From Micrococcaceae bacterium Sec5.1 (GTDB taxonomy: Bacteria; Actinomycetota; Actinomycetes; Actinomycetales; Micrococcaceae): a DNA stretch of 64,000 nucleotides. The notes beneath the pieces were generated by a model. The model ran no database searches. It had not been told where the DNA came from and was given only the letters and a program-made list of their open reading frames with translations. The DNA is taken from contig CP143430.1 in the NCBI GenBank assembly GCA_039636795.1, forward strand, positions 2,728,001-2,792,000. The letters run 5' to 3'. The position numbers and the translations under genes are program-made. Shown in pieces: positions 24,217-33,431 of the stretch (position 1 is the first letter of the stretch; each line of letters opens with the position of its first letter).

Positions 24217-25227
24217 TCAATGAGATAACTGGCTGGCGATGGTGTCCAGGGTGCGGAACACGGCAATCGTGTCTTTCGCCGGATGTATTGAGTGGTGGAT
24301 TTCCCCGGCCCGGATTGCTTCGCTGGCGGCTCTGAGCATGGGGACGTAGCCGTTGCCCTCGCGGGCGTGATCGATGGGTTCAGGGGCGAACATTTTTTCC
24401 CAGGAACCGGCGTGAATCTGGAGTGTGGTGGATGTCCAGAACATGCCTGGGATGGTGATCCAGCCCTTGGCGCCGTTGATAGCGGCGGAGGGATCGACGA
24501 ATTCGGTCATTGAACTCGCGCATTGCGCAAACTGGCCACCGGCGAAGTCGAGGGTGAAATGTTCCGCGAAGTCCAGCCCGTCGGCCCTAAGGCGTCCATG
24601 GGCCGTGATGGCTGTTGGCTCACCGAAGATTGAGTGGGCCAATGTCACCGGGTAGATCCCTTGATCAAGGAGCGTTCCTCCGCTGCGCGCAATGTCCCAT
24701 CTGCTGCCACCGTCGGCGATCAGGGGAAAGCCAAATCCCGCCCGGAGGCTGGACGGCTTTCCGATGATTCCGGTGCGGAGTAGCTCGAAAAGGTGTTGGA
24801 ATGCCGGGTTGAACTTCATCCACATTGCCTCCATGAGGAAGAGTCCTTGGCTTTCGGCCAGCGCAAAGAGGTCTTGCACATCATCGGCGTTCAATGCCAT
24901 GGGCTTCTCAACAACCACATGTTTGCCGGCAAGCAGGGCCTGGCGCGCCATGGCGGCATGAGTAGCGAATGGCGTCGCCAGGTACACAACGTCGACGCCA
25001 GGGTCCCTGACAAGGGAATCGAAGTCGTCGGTCCACCGGTCCAGGCCGAACTCCTCTGCGAAGCTGGCTGCATTCGCCGGGTTCCTGCTGAAGATCATTT
25101 CCACGTGGTCTCCGGGCAAGAGCTGCAAATCCGGCACTATGCTCCGGGAGATAGTGCCGGCCCCGGCGATAGCCCACCGCAATGGAGTTTGGGGACGCCG
25201 TGTCTCCTCCACGGTTCTTTCCGTCAT
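24217..25227 (-). CDS. Gfo/Idh/MocA-family oxidoreductase
   Basis: 336 residues. The N-terminal Rossmann fold (WAIAGAGTISRS) and the EKPMAL motif (catalytic Lys) are followed by the beta-sheet domain with the conserved GGTLLDQGIYPVTLAH segment carrying the active-site Asp and His. It oxidises or epimerises sugars or sugar derivatives with NAD(P). It overlaps the ATPase gene by 4 bp upstream and precedes the glucuronidase by 22 bp, so it belongs to the glucuronide operon. A substrate such as a uronic acid or dihydrodiol is possible but not readable. Confidence 0.88.
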   Translation of the reverse strand: MTERTVEETRRPQTPLRWAIAGAGTISRSIVPDLQLLPGDHVEMIFSRNPANAASFAEEFGLDRWTDDFDSLVRDPGVDVVYLATPFATHAAMARQALLAGKHVVVEKPMALNADDVQDLFALAESQGLFLMEAMWMKFNPAFQHLFELLRTGIIGKPSSLRAGFGFPLIADGGSRWDIARSGGTLLDQGIYPVTLAHSIFGEPTAITAHGRLRADGLDFAEHFTLDFAGGQFAQCASSMTEFVDPSAAINGAKGWITIPGMFWTSTTLQIHAGSWEKMFAPEPIDHAREGNGYVPMLRAASEAIRAGEIHHSIHPAKDTIAVFRTLDTIASQLSH

Positions 25228-26087
25228 CCCGACACTCCTGCTTGGATATGCTGATCCCGGTGCAGCTCCGCAAGGCGATGGCGATCTGCCCGGCGTTTTT
25301 CTTGCTCCACAGGGTCTGCGATGGGCGCTGCGAGTAACAGCCTCTGGGTGTAGGGATGCTCTGGAGTGGAAGTTACCCGGTCGGCGCGGCCAGTTTCAAC
25401 GATGTCCCCTCTGTAGACGACGCTGACGCGGTGGCTGATGTGCCGAACCACGGCCAAATCGTGCGAGACGAACAAGTAGGCAACGCCTGTGCGCCGTTGA
25501 ATGTCGATGAAAAGGTCCATGACGCGGGCCTGTGTGGAAAGGTCCAACGCGGAGACCGGCTCGTCGCAGACAATGAGTTTCGGTTCCGGCGCAAGTGCCC
25601 GGGCTATGGCGACCCGTTGACGTTGTCCGCCACTGAACTCCCGGGGCAAACGTTCGGCAGCGTCACCGGGCAGGCCGACTTGATCCAACAGCATGCGTAC
25701 ACGGGCCCGGGCTTCAGTGGCACTTGTTCCCTGGACGATGAGGGGCTCGCTCAGGGTGTCACCAATGGTCAGGGACGGGTTGAGGGAGGTATACGGGTCC
25801 TGGAAGACTACCTGGATGTCTTTGGACAGGGTACGGCGTTCCTTCGGAGTGGCATGGGTAATGTCAGAACCCCGGAAGGTGATGCGCCCACCACTGGGCT
25901 TTACAAGACCCAGCACTGCCCGCCCAATGGTGGTCTTTCCGGATCCGGATTCGCCCACGACGCCGAGTGTCTCACCCTCCGCGATTGTTAGGGAAACCCC
26001 GTGCAGGACTTCCACCTCCCGGGGCCGGAATCCGCGGCCTTTGAAGGCCACGCGGAGGTCTTTTACGTTCAATAGCGGTGTTGTCAT
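25224..26087 (-). CDS. Oligopeptide/oligosaccharide ABC ATPase (OppF/DppF type)
   Basis: 287 residues. Walker A GESGSGKTT, Q-loop VFQDPYTSLNP, signature FSGGQRQR, Walker B LIVCDEPVSALD, and His switch FVSHDL are all present, followed by the Opp-type C-terminal zone (HPYTQRLLLAAP). It pairs with the ATPase half of the fused protein upstream (1-base overlap) to energise import. The Opp/Dpp family also carries glycosides and heme in actinobacteria. The glucuronidase operon suggests a glycoconjugate rather than a peptide. Confidence 0.92.
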   Translation of the reverse strand: MTTPLLNVKDLRVAFKGRGFRPREVEVLHGVSLTIAEGETLGVVGESGSGKTTIGRAVLGLVKPSGGRITFRGSDITHATPKERRTLSKDIQVVFQDPYTSLNPSLTIGDTLSEPLIVQGTSATEARARVRMLLDQVGLPGDAAERLPREFSGGQRQRVAIARALAPEPKLIVCDEPVSALDLSTQARVMDLFIDIQRRTGVAYLFVSHDLAVVRHISHRVSVVYRGDIVETGRADRVTSTPEHPYTQRLLLAAPIADPVEQEKRRADRHRLAELHRDQHIQAGVSG

Positions 26088-27883
26088 CAGTTCTTTCCCC
26101 CGGTGGCCGTCACGACAGGCCTAGGCTGGTCGGTTCGAACGGTGTGCTCGTCGAGGATGGAGCCCAGAAGCAGTTGAGTGTATGAATGTTGCGGCTCCCG
26201 GAAGAGCTCCAGCGCGGTCCCTGATTCGACAACCCGGCCGTCCTGCATCACGGCGATCCGATCGCAGATATCTGCCACGACTCCAAAGTTGTGCGTTACG
26301 AGCAACACAGCCATGTTGAGCTCGGCCTGGAGGTCCCGTATCAGGTCCAGGATTTCGGCCTGGACTGTGACGTCAAGTGCCGTCGTGGGTTCATCGGCGA
26401 TGAGGAGCTTGGGGCGGCTTGCCACGGCGCCTGCGATGAGGACGCGTTGTGCCATTCCGCCGGAGATCTGGTGCGGGTAGGAATTGAACGTTCGCTGGGG
26501 ATCTTGGATACCCACACGTGCCAGCAGCGCTATCACCTTCGCCTTTGCCTCCCGGCGTGACATCCGGGCTGAGGCGCGGATGCCTTCGACGAGTTGGGCG
26601 CCAACTGTGTAGGAGGGGTCCAAATTCGACATGGGTTCCTGCGGGATGTACGCGATCTCGCGTCCTCGCAGGGTGCGTAGCCCTTGCTCCGAAAGACCGA
26701 TCAGATGGCGGCCATCCAACTGAATAGCGCCTTGTGTGATCACGGCCTCGGGCGGAAGCACACCGAGGATGGCAAACGCGGTCTGCGTCTTTCCGGAGCC
26801 GGATTCACCCACCAAGCCCAGGGTTTCACCTGCACGCAGGCTGAGGCTGACTCCCTTCACCACTTCCCTCAGCTGGCCTGATGGAGTGGGGTAAGCGATG
26901 GCCAGGTCGTCAACCGAGAGCAGGTCCGCCGCTGAACCTTGGATGCTGTCCGTGGTGGGGGTAATTGCTCTGGGGGTATTTGTTCTGGGCGCCGAAGCCT
27001 TGGATGGTTTCAGCTTTGCTCCCTCAAAGGCGTCCCGGAGGGAATTTCCGAGCAATACAAGGGAAGCAGTAAGCGTGCCGAGCATGACGCTGGGCCAGAT
27101 GAATTGGGTGGGATCGACATAAAGGTTTGTGAAGCCGTCGGCGATCATTGCACCAAAGCTGGGAACGAGGTTGGACCCAACGCCGAGAAAGGCCAGGCCG
27201 GACTGCAGGCTGATCGCCGAACCTATCAGGAACGCTGCGGCGACGATGATGGGCCCACGGACAGCGAACAGCACGTGGCGGCCCAGGATTCTAAGGTTGG
27301 ACAGTCCGGAGACGCGGGCGGCATCGACGTAGAGTTCGTTCTTCACGCCAAGGACCAGGTTCCTCACGATGCGATAGACCCCGGGGGAGAGCAGCACTCC
27401 AAAGATCAGCATGGTTGCCCGGTAGTCGCCCTTGGTCACGGGCATCAGGACGATCAGGAGCAGCAGCCCGGGGAACGTCATGATGAGGCTGAAGACCCAC
27501 TCTGTCGCGGTTCGGAGCCGTCGGCCGAAGTATCCGCCGATAAGGCCAAAAGTTATTCCGATAGCCAGGGCAACGCTTGCTCCAATCAGGCCTGCGATCA
27601 GGCTGGTGCTGATTGAATGGAGGAGCCGGGAAGCGATGTCGCGTCCGTTCTGGTCGGCTCCGAGGGGGTATCCCGGGGTGCCAGGTGTGGCGTTTATCGC
27701 ATTGAGTTGTGCCTCATTGGGATCGTGCGGGGCGATCCAGGGAGTGAGAAGACCCAGGATGATGATGACCAGTAGCAGGACCGAAGTAATCACTGCCTGA
27801 GGGTCGGTGGCGAGTTTCCGTAGCGGAGACTTCCGGGGTGGGGCTGCCAACCCGGAAGTCACGCTGAGTTCTTCGATGCTCAA
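26087..27883 (-). CDS. Fused ABC permease (DppC type) and ATPase (DppD type)
   Basis: 598 residues in one open frame. Residues about 1-300 are a DppC-type permease (LGADQNGRDIASRLLHS, six helices, docking loop AARVSGLSNLRILGRHVL). A Pro/Thr-rich linker (about 300-325) joins it to a complete ATPase with GESGSGKTQTAF, QEPMSNLDP, ISGGMAQRV, LLIADEPTTALD and VTHNF. Fusion of permease to ATPase fixes one of the two ATPases to the channel. It overlaps the DppB-type gene by 4 bp. Such fusions recur in actinobacterial Dpp systems, so this is not a sequencing join. Confidence 0.92.
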   Translation of the reverse strand: MSIEELSVTSGLAAPPRKSPLRKLATDPQAVITSVLLLVIIILGLLTPWIAPHDPNEAQLNAINATPGTPGYPLGADQNGRDIASRLLHSISTSLIAGLIGASVALAIGITFGLIGGYFGRRLRTATEWVFSLIMTFPGLLLLIVLMPVTKGDYRATMLIFGVLLSPGVYRIVRNLVLGVKNELYVDAARVSGLSNLRILGRHVLFAVRGPIIVAAAFLIGSAISLQSGLAFLGVGSNLVPSFGAMIADGFTNLYVDPTQFIWPSVMLGTLTASLVLLGNSLRDAFEGAKLKPSKASAPRTNTPRAITPTTDSIQGSAADLLSVDDLAIAYPTPSGQLREVVKGVSLSLRAGETLGLVGESGSGKTQTAFAILGVLPPEAVITQGAIQLDGRHLIGLSEQGLRTLRGREIAYIPQEPMSNLDPSYTVGAQLVEGIRASARMSRREAKAKVIALLARVGIQDPQRTFNSYPHQISGGMAQRVLIAGAVASRPKLLIADEPTTALDVTVQAEILDLIRDLQAELNMAVLLVTHNFGVVADICDRIAVMQDGRVVESGTALELFREPQHSYTQLLLGSILDEHTVRTDQPRPVVTATGGKN

Positions 27884-28821
27884 TAGATTCTCGCCTTCGG
27901 GTTGAGCCAGCCGTTCACTACGTCTGTGATGAGGTTCACCGTGACAACCAACATGACGCTGAACAAAGTGATGCCCATGATGATGGGGATATCGCCCTGG
28001 AGCGAGGCGTTGAATGCGTAAGCGCCAAAGCCAGGAAGCGCGAACACGTTCTCGATGATGAGCGCACCACCGAGCATTTGAATAAATTCAAGGGACAGGA
28101 CAGTCAGGGCAGGACTTGCAGCATTCCGAAGCGCGTGGCGAAGCACGATCGACCGCGTCGGTACACCACGGGTCCGCAGGGTACGGACGTAGTCTTTCCT
28201 GAGCTCCCCGATCATGGTGCCGCGGATCTGTGCAGCCATGCTGGCCACTCCACCAATGACAAGCACAATGACAGGGATAGTGATCGATGCCGCCCACTTT
28301 CCAGGATTCTGCGCAAAGGGAGTAAAACCGGTGGCAGGCAGCAACTTCAGATTCACGGCGAACACAGCCACAAGGACTATGGCGATGAGCAACCCGGGGA
28401 CGACGTAACCTATCAAGGACAAGCCTTGGGAAACCTTATCGGCGAGTCCTCCTCGGGTTGCCGCCCAGACGCCCAGCGCAACGCTGACGAGCACTGTGAT
28501 GATGAGCGCGGTGACGACCAGCGACAGCGTGACGCCCAGACGCGCAGCAACGGCAGGCGCCACTGGTTGGCTGGTGAAAAGAGAAGTACCGAAATCACCG
28601 GTCAGTACCGAGCCGAGCCAGTCCATGTATTGGACGATGGCCGGCCGATCGAAGCCAAGCTGGGTCATCAGTGCTTTCAGGGATTCTGGCGTCGCTGCAC
28701 TGCCCAGGCGTTCGCGGGCAACAGATTCCAAGGATCCGCTGAGGAGGAAGAAAGTGATGAGGGTGACGAGCAGCGCAAGGACAATGCCTGCACCAAGACG
28801 TCGGAGGGCGTAACTGATCAT
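27880..28821 (-). CDS. ABC permease, DppB/OppB type
   Basis: 313-residue membrane protein with six helices. Family landmarks are the N-terminal MISYALRRLG, the large external loop after helix 1 (LESVARERLG...QLGFDRPAIVQYMDWL), and the ATPase-docking VRTLRTRGVPTRSIVLRHAL. The C-terminus WLNPKARIY is typical. It lies 11 bp downstream of the binding-protein gene and overlaps the fused permease-ATPase by 4 bp. Confidence 0.93.
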   Translation of the reverse strand: MISYALRRLGAGIVLALLVTLITFFLLSGSLESVARERLGSAATPESLKALMTQLGFDRPAIVQYMDWLGSVLTGDFGTSLFTSQPVAPAVAARLGVTLSLVVTALIITVLVSVALGVWAATRGGLADKVSQGLSLIGYVVPGLLIAIVLVAVFAVNLKLLPATGFTPFAQNPGKWAASITIPVIVLVIGGVASMAAQIRGTMIGELRKDYVRTLRTRGVPTRSIVLRHALRNAASPALTVLSLEFIQMLGGALIIENVFALPGFGAYAFNASLQGDIPIIMGITLFSVMLVVTVNLITDVVNGWLNPKARIY

Positions 28822-28832
28822 GACCCGCGGCC

Positions 28833-30389
28833 CTATTTTCCAGATACGCCGAAGTCACGTACGGTCGGCAAAACCACCCCGGTAGGGAGGAAATCAATGC
28901 CCGGAGCTGTCGCCCAGAGCGTGCCTACGTAGGCGATCGGCGCGTTCAATGCCTGCTTCACGGTGTATTCGTTGACCTTCTTATACAGAGCATCGCGGGC
29001 TGTATCGTCTGGTTCGGTGGCAATGGACTGAAGCAACTTGTCGAATTCAGGGTCCTGCCACTTGAAGGGGTTGAGGAAGGCTTCAGGGGCGTACATGTCG
29101 CCCACCTGACGGCCCGCGCTGTTCAGACCGTAGAACCACAGAACCGCCGGATACTTCTTCGAGGCAATTGATGATGCCGTATTCTGCGGAGGCACAGGTT
29201 CCCACGTCACCTTCACCCCGATGTCCGAAAGAGCCTGCGTGATCACCGGCTCGAAGGACTGGGAGATCACCGTGCTTGGCATCGTCATGGAGAAACCGTC
29301 GGCGTATCCTGCCTCAGCCAATAGCTTGCGTGCCTTCGCCGGATCGAAGCTGTAGGCATCTTCAAGCCCGGGATCGTATGCTCCACTGTTGGGGTCGAAC
29401 ACCTGGACCGTGGGCTTACCCAGTCCATTGAGGAGGGCCTTGACCACCTGTGCCCGGTCAAAGGCCATGTTGATAGCCTGGCGGACCTTTACATTGGCCA
29501 GGGCAGGAACGAGTTCTCCCTTCCGGTCGGCCAGGACGAGAACGAGAGCGGCCGTAGCCTGCACCTCCTTGACTGCGAATCCTGCACCTTCGGCCTGCTT
29601 GCGTTGCGGGGCCTGGATCAGGGCTGCCTTTACTTCCCCTGCCTGGAGCGCGTTGTACTGGGCGGTCCTGTCCTGGATGACCTTGACCTTCACGGTCTTG
29701 AATGGATAGGCCGAGGCGTTCCAGTAGTCATCCCGGCGTTCCATGACGTACTCGGTGCCGTCGACAGTCTTGTCCGAGAGGACGTAGGGTCCGGAGCCAG
29801 TTGGGCGGAGTTTGGTGGTGTCGGACGCCAACGTGTCCGCGTCACCAATGACGCCTGTGGCTTGCGCCAGATAGTTCAGCAGCGATGGTTCCGGAGCGGA
29901 AAGCTGAATAACTACTGTCGAGGCATCGGGGGCGGAAATGGAGGACACCTTGGCGAGCTTGGGCTGTTGCTGGCCCGGTGTCGTCCTGGTCCTCTCCAAG
30001 GTTGCGGCTACGTCCTTGGAAGTGACGGCGTCTCCGGAACTGAACTTCAGGTCGCTGCGAAGCTTGAGGGTCAGCGTGCGCAGGTCATCAGAATATTTCC
30101 AGCTCTCAGCCGCGTTGGGACGGATCTTGTTGTCCTTGTCCACCATGAGAAGGGTGTCGAAAATTGATGCCCAGATGTAGGACTGCTGTCCTTCAGCGAG
30201 CTGGGCCGGGTCCAACGAAGCCGGCTGGGCTTGAACGGCAATGCTGAGTTCCTCGTTGCGTGAGGAATTAGTAGGTTCCGACGCCGGCGCGGAAGAGGAA
30301 CACGCCGCCGTGGAGAGTAGCGCTGCTACCGCGACGGCGGCTACTGCCGCACGGGTCAGTGATGTGGTTCGGGACAAGACAGGGAACAT
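28833..30389 (-). CDS. ABC solute-binding lipoprotein, family 5 (Opp/Dpp)
   Basis: 518 residues from ATG 30389, chosen because GGAG lies nine bases upstream; in-frame ATGs at 30410 and 30458 lack one. The signal peptide ends in a lipobox-like STAAC with Cys30. The mature part has the SBP-5 signature (WKYSDDLRTLTLKLRSDLKF) and the typical ending with NAPIAYVG. It is anchored outside the cell and hands a peptide or glycoside to the permeases that follow. It is first in the operon, and the LacI-type site at 30508-30521 lies in its promoter. Confidence 0.9.
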   Translation of the reverse strand: MFPVLSRTTSLTRAAVAAVAVAALLSTAACSSSAPASEPTNSSRNEELSIAVQAQPASLDPAQLAEGQQSYIWASIFDTLLMVDKDNKIRPNAAESWKYSDDLRTLTLKLRSDLKFSSGDAVTSKDVAATLERTRTTPGQQQPKLAKVSSISAPDASTVVIQLSAPEPSLLNYLAQATGVIGDADTLASDTTKLRPTGSGPYVLSDKTVDGTEYVMERRDDYWNASAYPFKTVKVKVIQDRTAQYNALQAGEVKAALIQAPQRKQAEGAGFAVKEVQATAALVLVLADRKGELVPALANVKVRQAINMAFDRAQVVKALLNGLGKPTVQVFDPNSGAYDPGLEDAYSFDPAKARKLLAEAGYADGFSMTMPSTVISQSFEPVITQALSDIGVKVTWEPVPPQNTASSIASKKYPAVLWFYGLNSAGRQVGDMYAPEAFLNPFKWQDPEFDKLLQSIATEPDDTARDALYKKVNEYTVKQALNAPIAYVGTLWATAPGIDFLPTGVVLPTVRDFGVSGK

Positions 30390-30507
30390 GTCTTGAGACT
30401 CCTTTGTCATTGAGGAAAAGCTTCTGGAGATTTTTTGGGGGGCCATTGTTTGGGCCATTTAGTCTGGGGTGACCGATATCACTAGCAAAGCACTAGAAAA
30501 GCGAAAA

Positions 30508-30530
30508 GGCAACCGATTGCCATCATTTTA
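30508..30530 (-). promoter_or_regulatory. LacI-type operator and -10 box of the glucuronide/Opp operon
   Basis: GGCAACCGATTGCC (30508-30521) is a near-perfect LacI-family palindrome (GCAA-N-CG-N-TTGC). On the minus strand, a TAAAAT -10 candidate at 30530-30525 lies just upstream, so the operator would cover the transcription start. The LacI gene at 31433-32458 is the likely binder. The remainder of the 30459-30670 gap is AT-rich with no gene. Confidence 0.6.
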
Positions 30531-30670
30531 AAAAAGTTAATGTTGCCCTGAAATCCTGTTGCATTTCGGGTACTCCAAATGACCACCTGGAATTCAGAAA
30601 TAAAGTGTCCGGAATTCGGGGCGGTCTTGTCTTGCTAAATCCTGCGGTGGAAGTTTGTGGTCTGTTGAGA

Positions 30671-31321
30671 TCAGCTTTGCGACATGAATTCAGTCATTTC
30701 TTGTTTGAACTTCATGAGTGGGTAACCGTTAAGGGCAAGGAATGACTGTGATACTGCCGCCGTCAGATCCAGGGAAGGGTCGATAAGCCATTGCATGCGA
30801 AGACCGCTCCATGCGGCCATCATTTGGCGGGCAACCCTGTCCGGATCGAGTTTGGGATCAGCAATTCCCTTGGCCTGGCGTCTTTTGACTCCTTCAGTGA
30901 ACTCAAAAATCACCTGCTCATGGTGGGCCTTCAGGTACGCGTGGGCCGGATGTTCGGGGTTGACTGCCTCTGCGCTTAACGCGAGGAACAGGCGGGTCGT
31001 AGCTTGGTCATCCAGGGTCAGGTGAGCCATTGCGGGTGGAGGCCAGTCGGCCTTCCCGCCATCGATAACGTGAAACTCGGCCGTAAGGATGGCGCGATAA
31101 TCCTCATCGGCCAGCTCCATGGCCGCGACAAGAATGTGGTCGCGCGTCGGGAAATGGTAGAGCATGGCGGTCTCGCTCATCGAGGCCCGCGCTGCCACCT
31201 CCGCCGTGGTCAAAGCTCGATGCCCCTTCTCCAGGACGATGTCGAGGGCGGCCCGGGCTACGGCAGACCGGCGCTCAAGTGTTTTTGCGTACCGCTTCCG
31301 GGGGGCTGTTGTCGAGTCCAT
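30671..31321 (-). CDS. TetR-family regulator
   Basis: 216 residues. The N-terminal helix-turn-helix is LTTAEVAARASMSETAMLYHFPTRDHILVAAM; the C-terminal ligand domain is not assigned to a subfamily by sight. The ATG at 31321 is preceded by TACCGT six bases upstream, fitting a leaderless message, and no ribosome-binding site is seen. It lies between the LacI gene and the Opp operon, all on the same strand. Either neighbour may be its target. Confidence 0.87.
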   Translation of the reverse strand: MDSTTAPRKRYAKTLERRSAVARAALDIVLEKGHRALTTAEVAARASMSETAMLYHFPTRDHILVAAMELADEDYRAILTAEFHVIDGGKADWPPPAMAHLTLDDQATTRLFLALSAEAVNPEHPAHAYLKAHHEQVIFEFTEGVKRRQAKGIADPKLDPDRVARQMMAAWSGLRMQWLIDPSLDLTAAVSQSFLALNGYPLMKFKQEMTEFMSQS

Positions 31322-31432
31322 GCACTAACGGTAGTCGAAAATTGAGTGTTACACCATAGGACTCCTGAAATTGAGCTACCTCCAAACGTCGCCAAAGAGA
31401 GTTTGGCTGTAAAAAGGGAGCATCACTCAGTT

Positions 31433-32458
31433 TTATAGGACTCCCTTCCAAGGTCCCGCAGACCCCCGGATGATCAATTCGGTGTCTAAGGGCAGGGTTT
31501 GGGGATCTTGAACAGTGCCGGAGAGGGAGGCCAGGGCCAGGCCGGCGGACAACGATCCGCACTGCCCCAGCGGGGACCTGATGCTTGTCAATGACGGCGT
31601 GGTGAAGTCTGCGCCGAAAATATCGTCAAAGCCTATGATGCTGAGGGCATCGGGTATGACAACTCCCGCGTTTTGGAGTTCGTGCATCAGGCCAATCGCC
31701 AGCAGATCGTTGTGGGTGATGACGGCCGTTGCTCCCGAGGCCTTGACGGCCCGTGCGACTCGCCTGCCCCCGTCAACGGTTGGTGCCGCCGACTCGATGC
31801 GTTCGGCTGCGAGATGGCACCACTCGCAGGCGGCCGAGATGGCGTCCCATCGGCGGGCGGACATCCAGGACAATTCCGGCCCCGCGACGAAGAGGACCTT
31901 TTTGTGCCCATTCCCTGCCAAGAGGCGGATTGCCTGGCTAACACCCCTGTCTGGATCAGGGATGACGCAACTAATGCCATTTACCTCCCGGTTTATCACG
32001 ACTACCTGTGTGGTCTTGGCTAGAAGCTGAATATCAGTGTCACTCATGCGGGGGCTGGTCAAAATCAGCCCGTCCACGGCATTGATAACTCGATTGGCCG
32101 AAGCGAGTTCTTTGCTCGGGGACTCGGCTGCATTTACCAGAACCACGGTGTAGTCGCGTTGTGCCGCGACTCTTCCTGCCTCGCGAAGAATGCCAAAGAA
32201 GGTTGGATTGGTGACGTCAGAAACAATTAGCCCGAGCGTCTTTGTTGATCCTGTCTGCAGTACTTGGGCGGCATGGTTCAGTTGAAAATTGAGTTCACTT
32301 GCGGTTGCTTCAATGAAACGTCTTGTGCGGGCATTGACTCTTTCGGGATTATTGAGTGCCCTGGAAACTGTTGATGGATTAACGCCGGCTTGCCGCGCTA
32401 CATCATAGATAGTTGCCTTGGCTGTTCTCGATTGCATTATTGTCTCGTCGGACGGCAC
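31433..32458 (-). CDS. LacI-family repressor (probable regulator of the glucuronide operon)
   Basis: 341 residues from GTG 32458, with AGGAAG six bases upstream; ATG 32437 is an alternative. The helix-turn-helix reads IYDVARQAGVNPSTVSRALNNP, then a hinge (AAQVLQTGSTKTLGL) and a sugar-binding-like sensor with IGFDDIFGADFTTPSLTSI near the end. It is upstream of the TetR and Opp/glucuronidase genes on the same strand. The palindrome at 30508-30521 matches the site type of this family. The inducer is probably a glucuronide or glucuronate (inference). Confidence 0.88.
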   Translation of the reverse strand: MPSDETIMQSRTAKATIYDVARQAGVNPSTVSRALNNPERVNARTRRFIEATASELNFQLNHAAQVLQTGSTKTLGLIVSDVTNPTFFGILREAGRVAAQRDYTVVLVNAAESPSKELASANRVINAVDGLILTSPRMSDTDIQLLAKTTQVVVINREVNGISCVIPDPDRGVSQAIRLLAGNGHKKVLFVAGPELSWMSARRWDAISAACEWCHLAAERIESAAPTVDGGRRVARAVKASGATAVITHNDLLAIGLMHELQNAGVVIPDALSIIGFDDIFGADFTTPSLTSIRSPLGQCGSLSAGLALASLSGTVQDPQTLPLDTELIIRGSAGPWKGVL

Positions 32459-32490
32459 TCTTCACTTCCTTGCACGGTGGAGCACATCAC

Positions 32491-32537
32491 AGCGGAACAC
32501 CAGCACAGCGGAACACCAGCACAGTGGAGGACAGCAC
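32491..32537. repeat. Short tandem repeat, three units of 15-16 bp
   Basis: AGCGGAACACCAGCAC occurs at 32491-32506 and again at 32507-32522, followed by the diverged AGTGGAGGACAGCAC at 32523-32537. A fainter fourth unit may precede it. It lies in the gap upstream of the LacI gene. Function unknown. Confidence 0.75.
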
Positions 32538-32547
32538 AGTGCTGCGC

Positions 32548-32594
32548 CCAGCCAGGCACGTGTGCATCTTGCTGCCGCGCACGTGCCTGGCTGG
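32548..32594 (-). terminator. Hairpin after the rhamnosidase/glucosidase operon
   Basis: Perfect 15-bp inverted repeat (CCAGCCAGGCACGTG at 32548-32562 with 32580-32594) begins 18 bp after the stop of the last operon gene. There is no T-run on the minus side, as is common for actinobacterial terminators. Confidence 0.7.
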
Positions 32595-32612
32595 AGGGTG
32601 ATCCTGCTGGCG

Positions 32613-33431
32613 TTAGATGGTCTGGCCTGCGTCGGCCAGGAGCGTGCTGCCGGTCATGATGGTGGACAGGTCGCTTGCGCAGAACAGGACCACGCGTGCG
32701 ATGTCATCCGGTGTTCCCATCCGGCCAATGAGGCTGTTGGTCATGACGTCCATGGCCGCTGTCCCATCTGCGGGGGCGTGCGCAGCAGCGGCGGCCATGT
32801 TGCCCTCGGTTGGCACAAAGGTTGGGGCAACGCCGAGCACGCGGATGCCCAGTGGGGCAAACTCGAGGGCCATTTGCTTGGTGATGCCACGGACAGCATG
32901 TTTCGATCCGACGTAGGCGGACAAGCCCGGTGCCGTCCCACCGAATCCGGCCGTGGAGACGATGTTGACAATGACGCCGCCGTGATTCCCGTTGGACATG
33001 TGGCGTGCGGCTTCGCGGGAGCCATTGAAAACGCCGCGGGTGTTGACGGCAAAGACTTGCTCCCACATCCTGTCAGTCGTCTCCAGGACCGGGACGCTGG
33101 GGAAGATGCCCGCGTTGTTGACCCAGATGTCGATACCTCCGAATGACTCCACGGCTTCCAGTGCGCCGAGCCGGACCGATTCGGCGTCGGTGACGTCCAT
33201 GCCCAGGCCTAGTGTCCGGACCGGGAAGCGGTTCGCGATTTCCGTAGCGGCATCGAGGGCTAGGTCCGCGTTTACGTCCCCGATCAGCACGTCCGCACCG
33301 GCTTCTGCCAGGCGGAGTGCAATGGCTTTGCCCAGGCCTTGCGCGCCGCCGGTAATGACGGCCCTGCGTCCGGCCAGGGAAAGCAGGTCCTGGACAGGGG
33401 TGAGCGAGGCATCGGCGAATGCGGTGGTCAT
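32613..33431 (-). CDS. Short-chain dehydrogenase/reductase
   Basis: 272 residues, classical SDR: cofactor motif TGGAQGLG, NNAGIFPS, Ser in NIVSTAG, and catalytic YVGSK. It overlaps the GH1 gene by 4 bp and is last in the operon. Family members in similar places oxidise sugars (for example L-rhamnose 1-dehydrogenase or glucose dehydrogenase) or reduce aglycones. With a rhamnosidase and glucosidase in the operon, a sugar dehydrogenase is a reasonable guess, but the sequence does not settle it. Confidence 0.87.
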   Translation of the reverse strand: MTTAFADASLTPVQDLLSLAGRRAVITGGAQGLGKAIALRLAEAGADVLIGDVNADLALDAATEIANRFPVRTLGLGMDVTDAESVRLGALEAVESFGGIDIWVNNAGIFPSVPVLETTDRMWEQVFAVNTRGVFNGSREAARHMSNGNHGGVIVNIVSTAGFGGTAPGLSAYVGSKHAVRGITKQMALEFAPLGIRVLGVAPTFVPTEGNMAAAAAHAPADGTAAMDVMTNSLIGRMGTPDDIARVVLFCASDLSTIMTGSTLLADAGQTI

